Part shown: one piece after another, positions 63,171-64,000 of the stretch | Layout of the letters: every line of letters begins with the position of its first letter | How positions within the stretch are numbered: the first letter of the stretch is position 1 | Notes under the pieces: model-generated | Database searches by the model: none | What the model saw: the letters and a program-made list of their open reading frames with translations, nothing else | What the model was told of the DNA's origin: nothing | Origin: Strigops habroptila | Taxonomy: Eukaryota > Chordata > Aves > Psittaciformes > Psittacidae | Assembly (NCBI RefSeq): GCF_004027225.2 | Contig: NC_044278.2 | Coordinates: 62,012,243 to 62,076,242, forward strand | Length of the DNA stretch: 64,000 nt | Direction: 5' to 3' | Position numbers and translations under genes: made by a program

Positions 63171-64000
63171 TTTTGTCGTTGTTTTGGACAGGGATGCACA
63201 CTTCATTTTTTTTGGTGTCTGAATATTTCCCTGCAAAGTTAGAATTTGTATAATGAATGAAGCTGGGCATTGCAGGGAGAGAAGAGTGTCTTAGGGTGAA
63301 CGCATCTAGAAAACCACATGGGGGTGTGCAGCTCGCCTGCTGCAGACATCCTTTAAGAGGGGAACCGGTCTGTCCCTGTAGCCCCTGACAAGGTGCTGCT
63401 TGTATCGCTGTCCCCTGTGGTACACCTGAAGCAGCTGTGCTGCTGTGCGGAGCCTTCACAGCTGCAGGGAGAGCAGGGTGTTGGGAAGGATGAGCCATGG
63501 CCCAGCCAGTGCCTGCTAGGTTTTTTTGCCTTGTTTGTTGAATGATAGCATGAGATTAACACTAAAATAGGCCAGCACGGGATGAAGGTGACGACAATCT
63601 AAAGCTTCAGAATGTAATTTTTGAGCCAGTGGGTTGGCTTTATTTTAATCAAGATTTTAAATGTTGGGGTTTTTTTTTGTTGGTGGTTTGTTTTTTGGTT
63701 TTTGGTTTGATTATTTTTTTTTAACAGACATTAGAGTAAAATTCTTGGACCAAAAAAGCTTATTTTCAAGAGTATGCTTGAGTATTTCTTTGAGGAGCGG
63801 ATCATTTACTCAGCTTTTGATGGAGAGTAATGTGAATTCTGTTGTAGGGCTGCAACTGAGAGCTTTTGCGGGAGATAGGGAAGGAGGTTGAAGCTTTTGT
63901 AAATTAAAACTAACTCAAGAGGATGCTGATGTAGTCTTCTGTGGTATTAGTGGTGCCTCTAAAAGGTCTTTAATTATGACCAGGATTCAGAATCATATTC

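Larger units (their letters stand above)
50322..64000 (+). other. RASA3: RASA3 intron 1 (5' part, continues beyond window)
   Basis: I found no exon encoding the expected continuation of the C2A domain, so intron 1 spans at least 13.7 kb. Its first 1.7 kb keeps elevated CpG content, including a separate CpG cluster near 51740-52050. Otherwise it is AT-rich with T- and A-runs (60354-60382, 61741-61757), a 34-bp tandem duplication (55406-55473), overlapping inverted repeats (56868-56905), a GGT repeat (62746-62769) and one CR1 fragment (62982-63170). Open frames within it look like noise. Confidence 0.75.

Noticed and set aside
50322..64000. RASA3 exon 2
   Set aside because: I looked for sequence encoding the expected C2A continuation after an AG acceptor and did not find it; it probably lies beyond the window.
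1..64000. CRISPR arrays, operons, tRNA or rRNA genes
   Set aside because: No regular spacer-repeat array, cloverleaf or rRNA core was recognised; the window is vertebrate nuclear DNA. A tRNAscan or Rfam search would settle small RNAs.

Overview
The window looks like a gene-poor stretch of a bird nuclear genome. The evidence is CR1 non-LTR retrotransposon fragments with the avian 3' tail (ATTCTATGA-type repeats), two compact CpG islands, spliced genes, and one LTR-like element. I recognise two protein-coding genes, both only partly contained, and they point away from each other. I cannot name the species.

Left (1-4659, minus strand): the 5' part of CDC16 (APC6), a TPR subunit of the anaphase-promoting complex. 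Five exons encode the first 125 residues in one open frame across four introns with GT donors and AG acceptors. The gene runs off the left edge. Its first exon lies in a CpG island (about 4260-4900).

Middle (about 4.9-49.6 kb): roughly 45 kb in which I recognise no protein-coding gene. It holds CR1 fragments in both orientations and a probable ERV-type solo LTR (about 11.67-12.71 kb) with an internal tandem duplication. It also holds a long CCTTTT-type polypyrimidine microsatellite, other simple repeats, several perfect inverted repeats and worn remnants of what looks like an old archosaur repeat. A group of GATA-type motifs near 20.2 kb is a weak enhancer candidate.

Right (about 49.6-64 kb, plus strand): a strong CpG-island promoter with two CCAAT boxes and GC boxes, then coding exon 1 of RASA3 (GAP1 family Ras GTPase-activating protein; 18 codons plus one base). 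The rest appears to be RASA3 intron 1, at least 13.7 kb long, since I found no second exon.

From general knowledge, CDC16 and RASA3 are also divergent neighbours in the human genome (13q34), so this is ordinary conserved synteny. The two genes act in different processes (mitotic ubiquitination; Ras/Rap signalling) and nothing here suggests a joint function. I found no previously undescribed system. The findings are mainly DNA structures and candidate regulatory elements that need comparative data.
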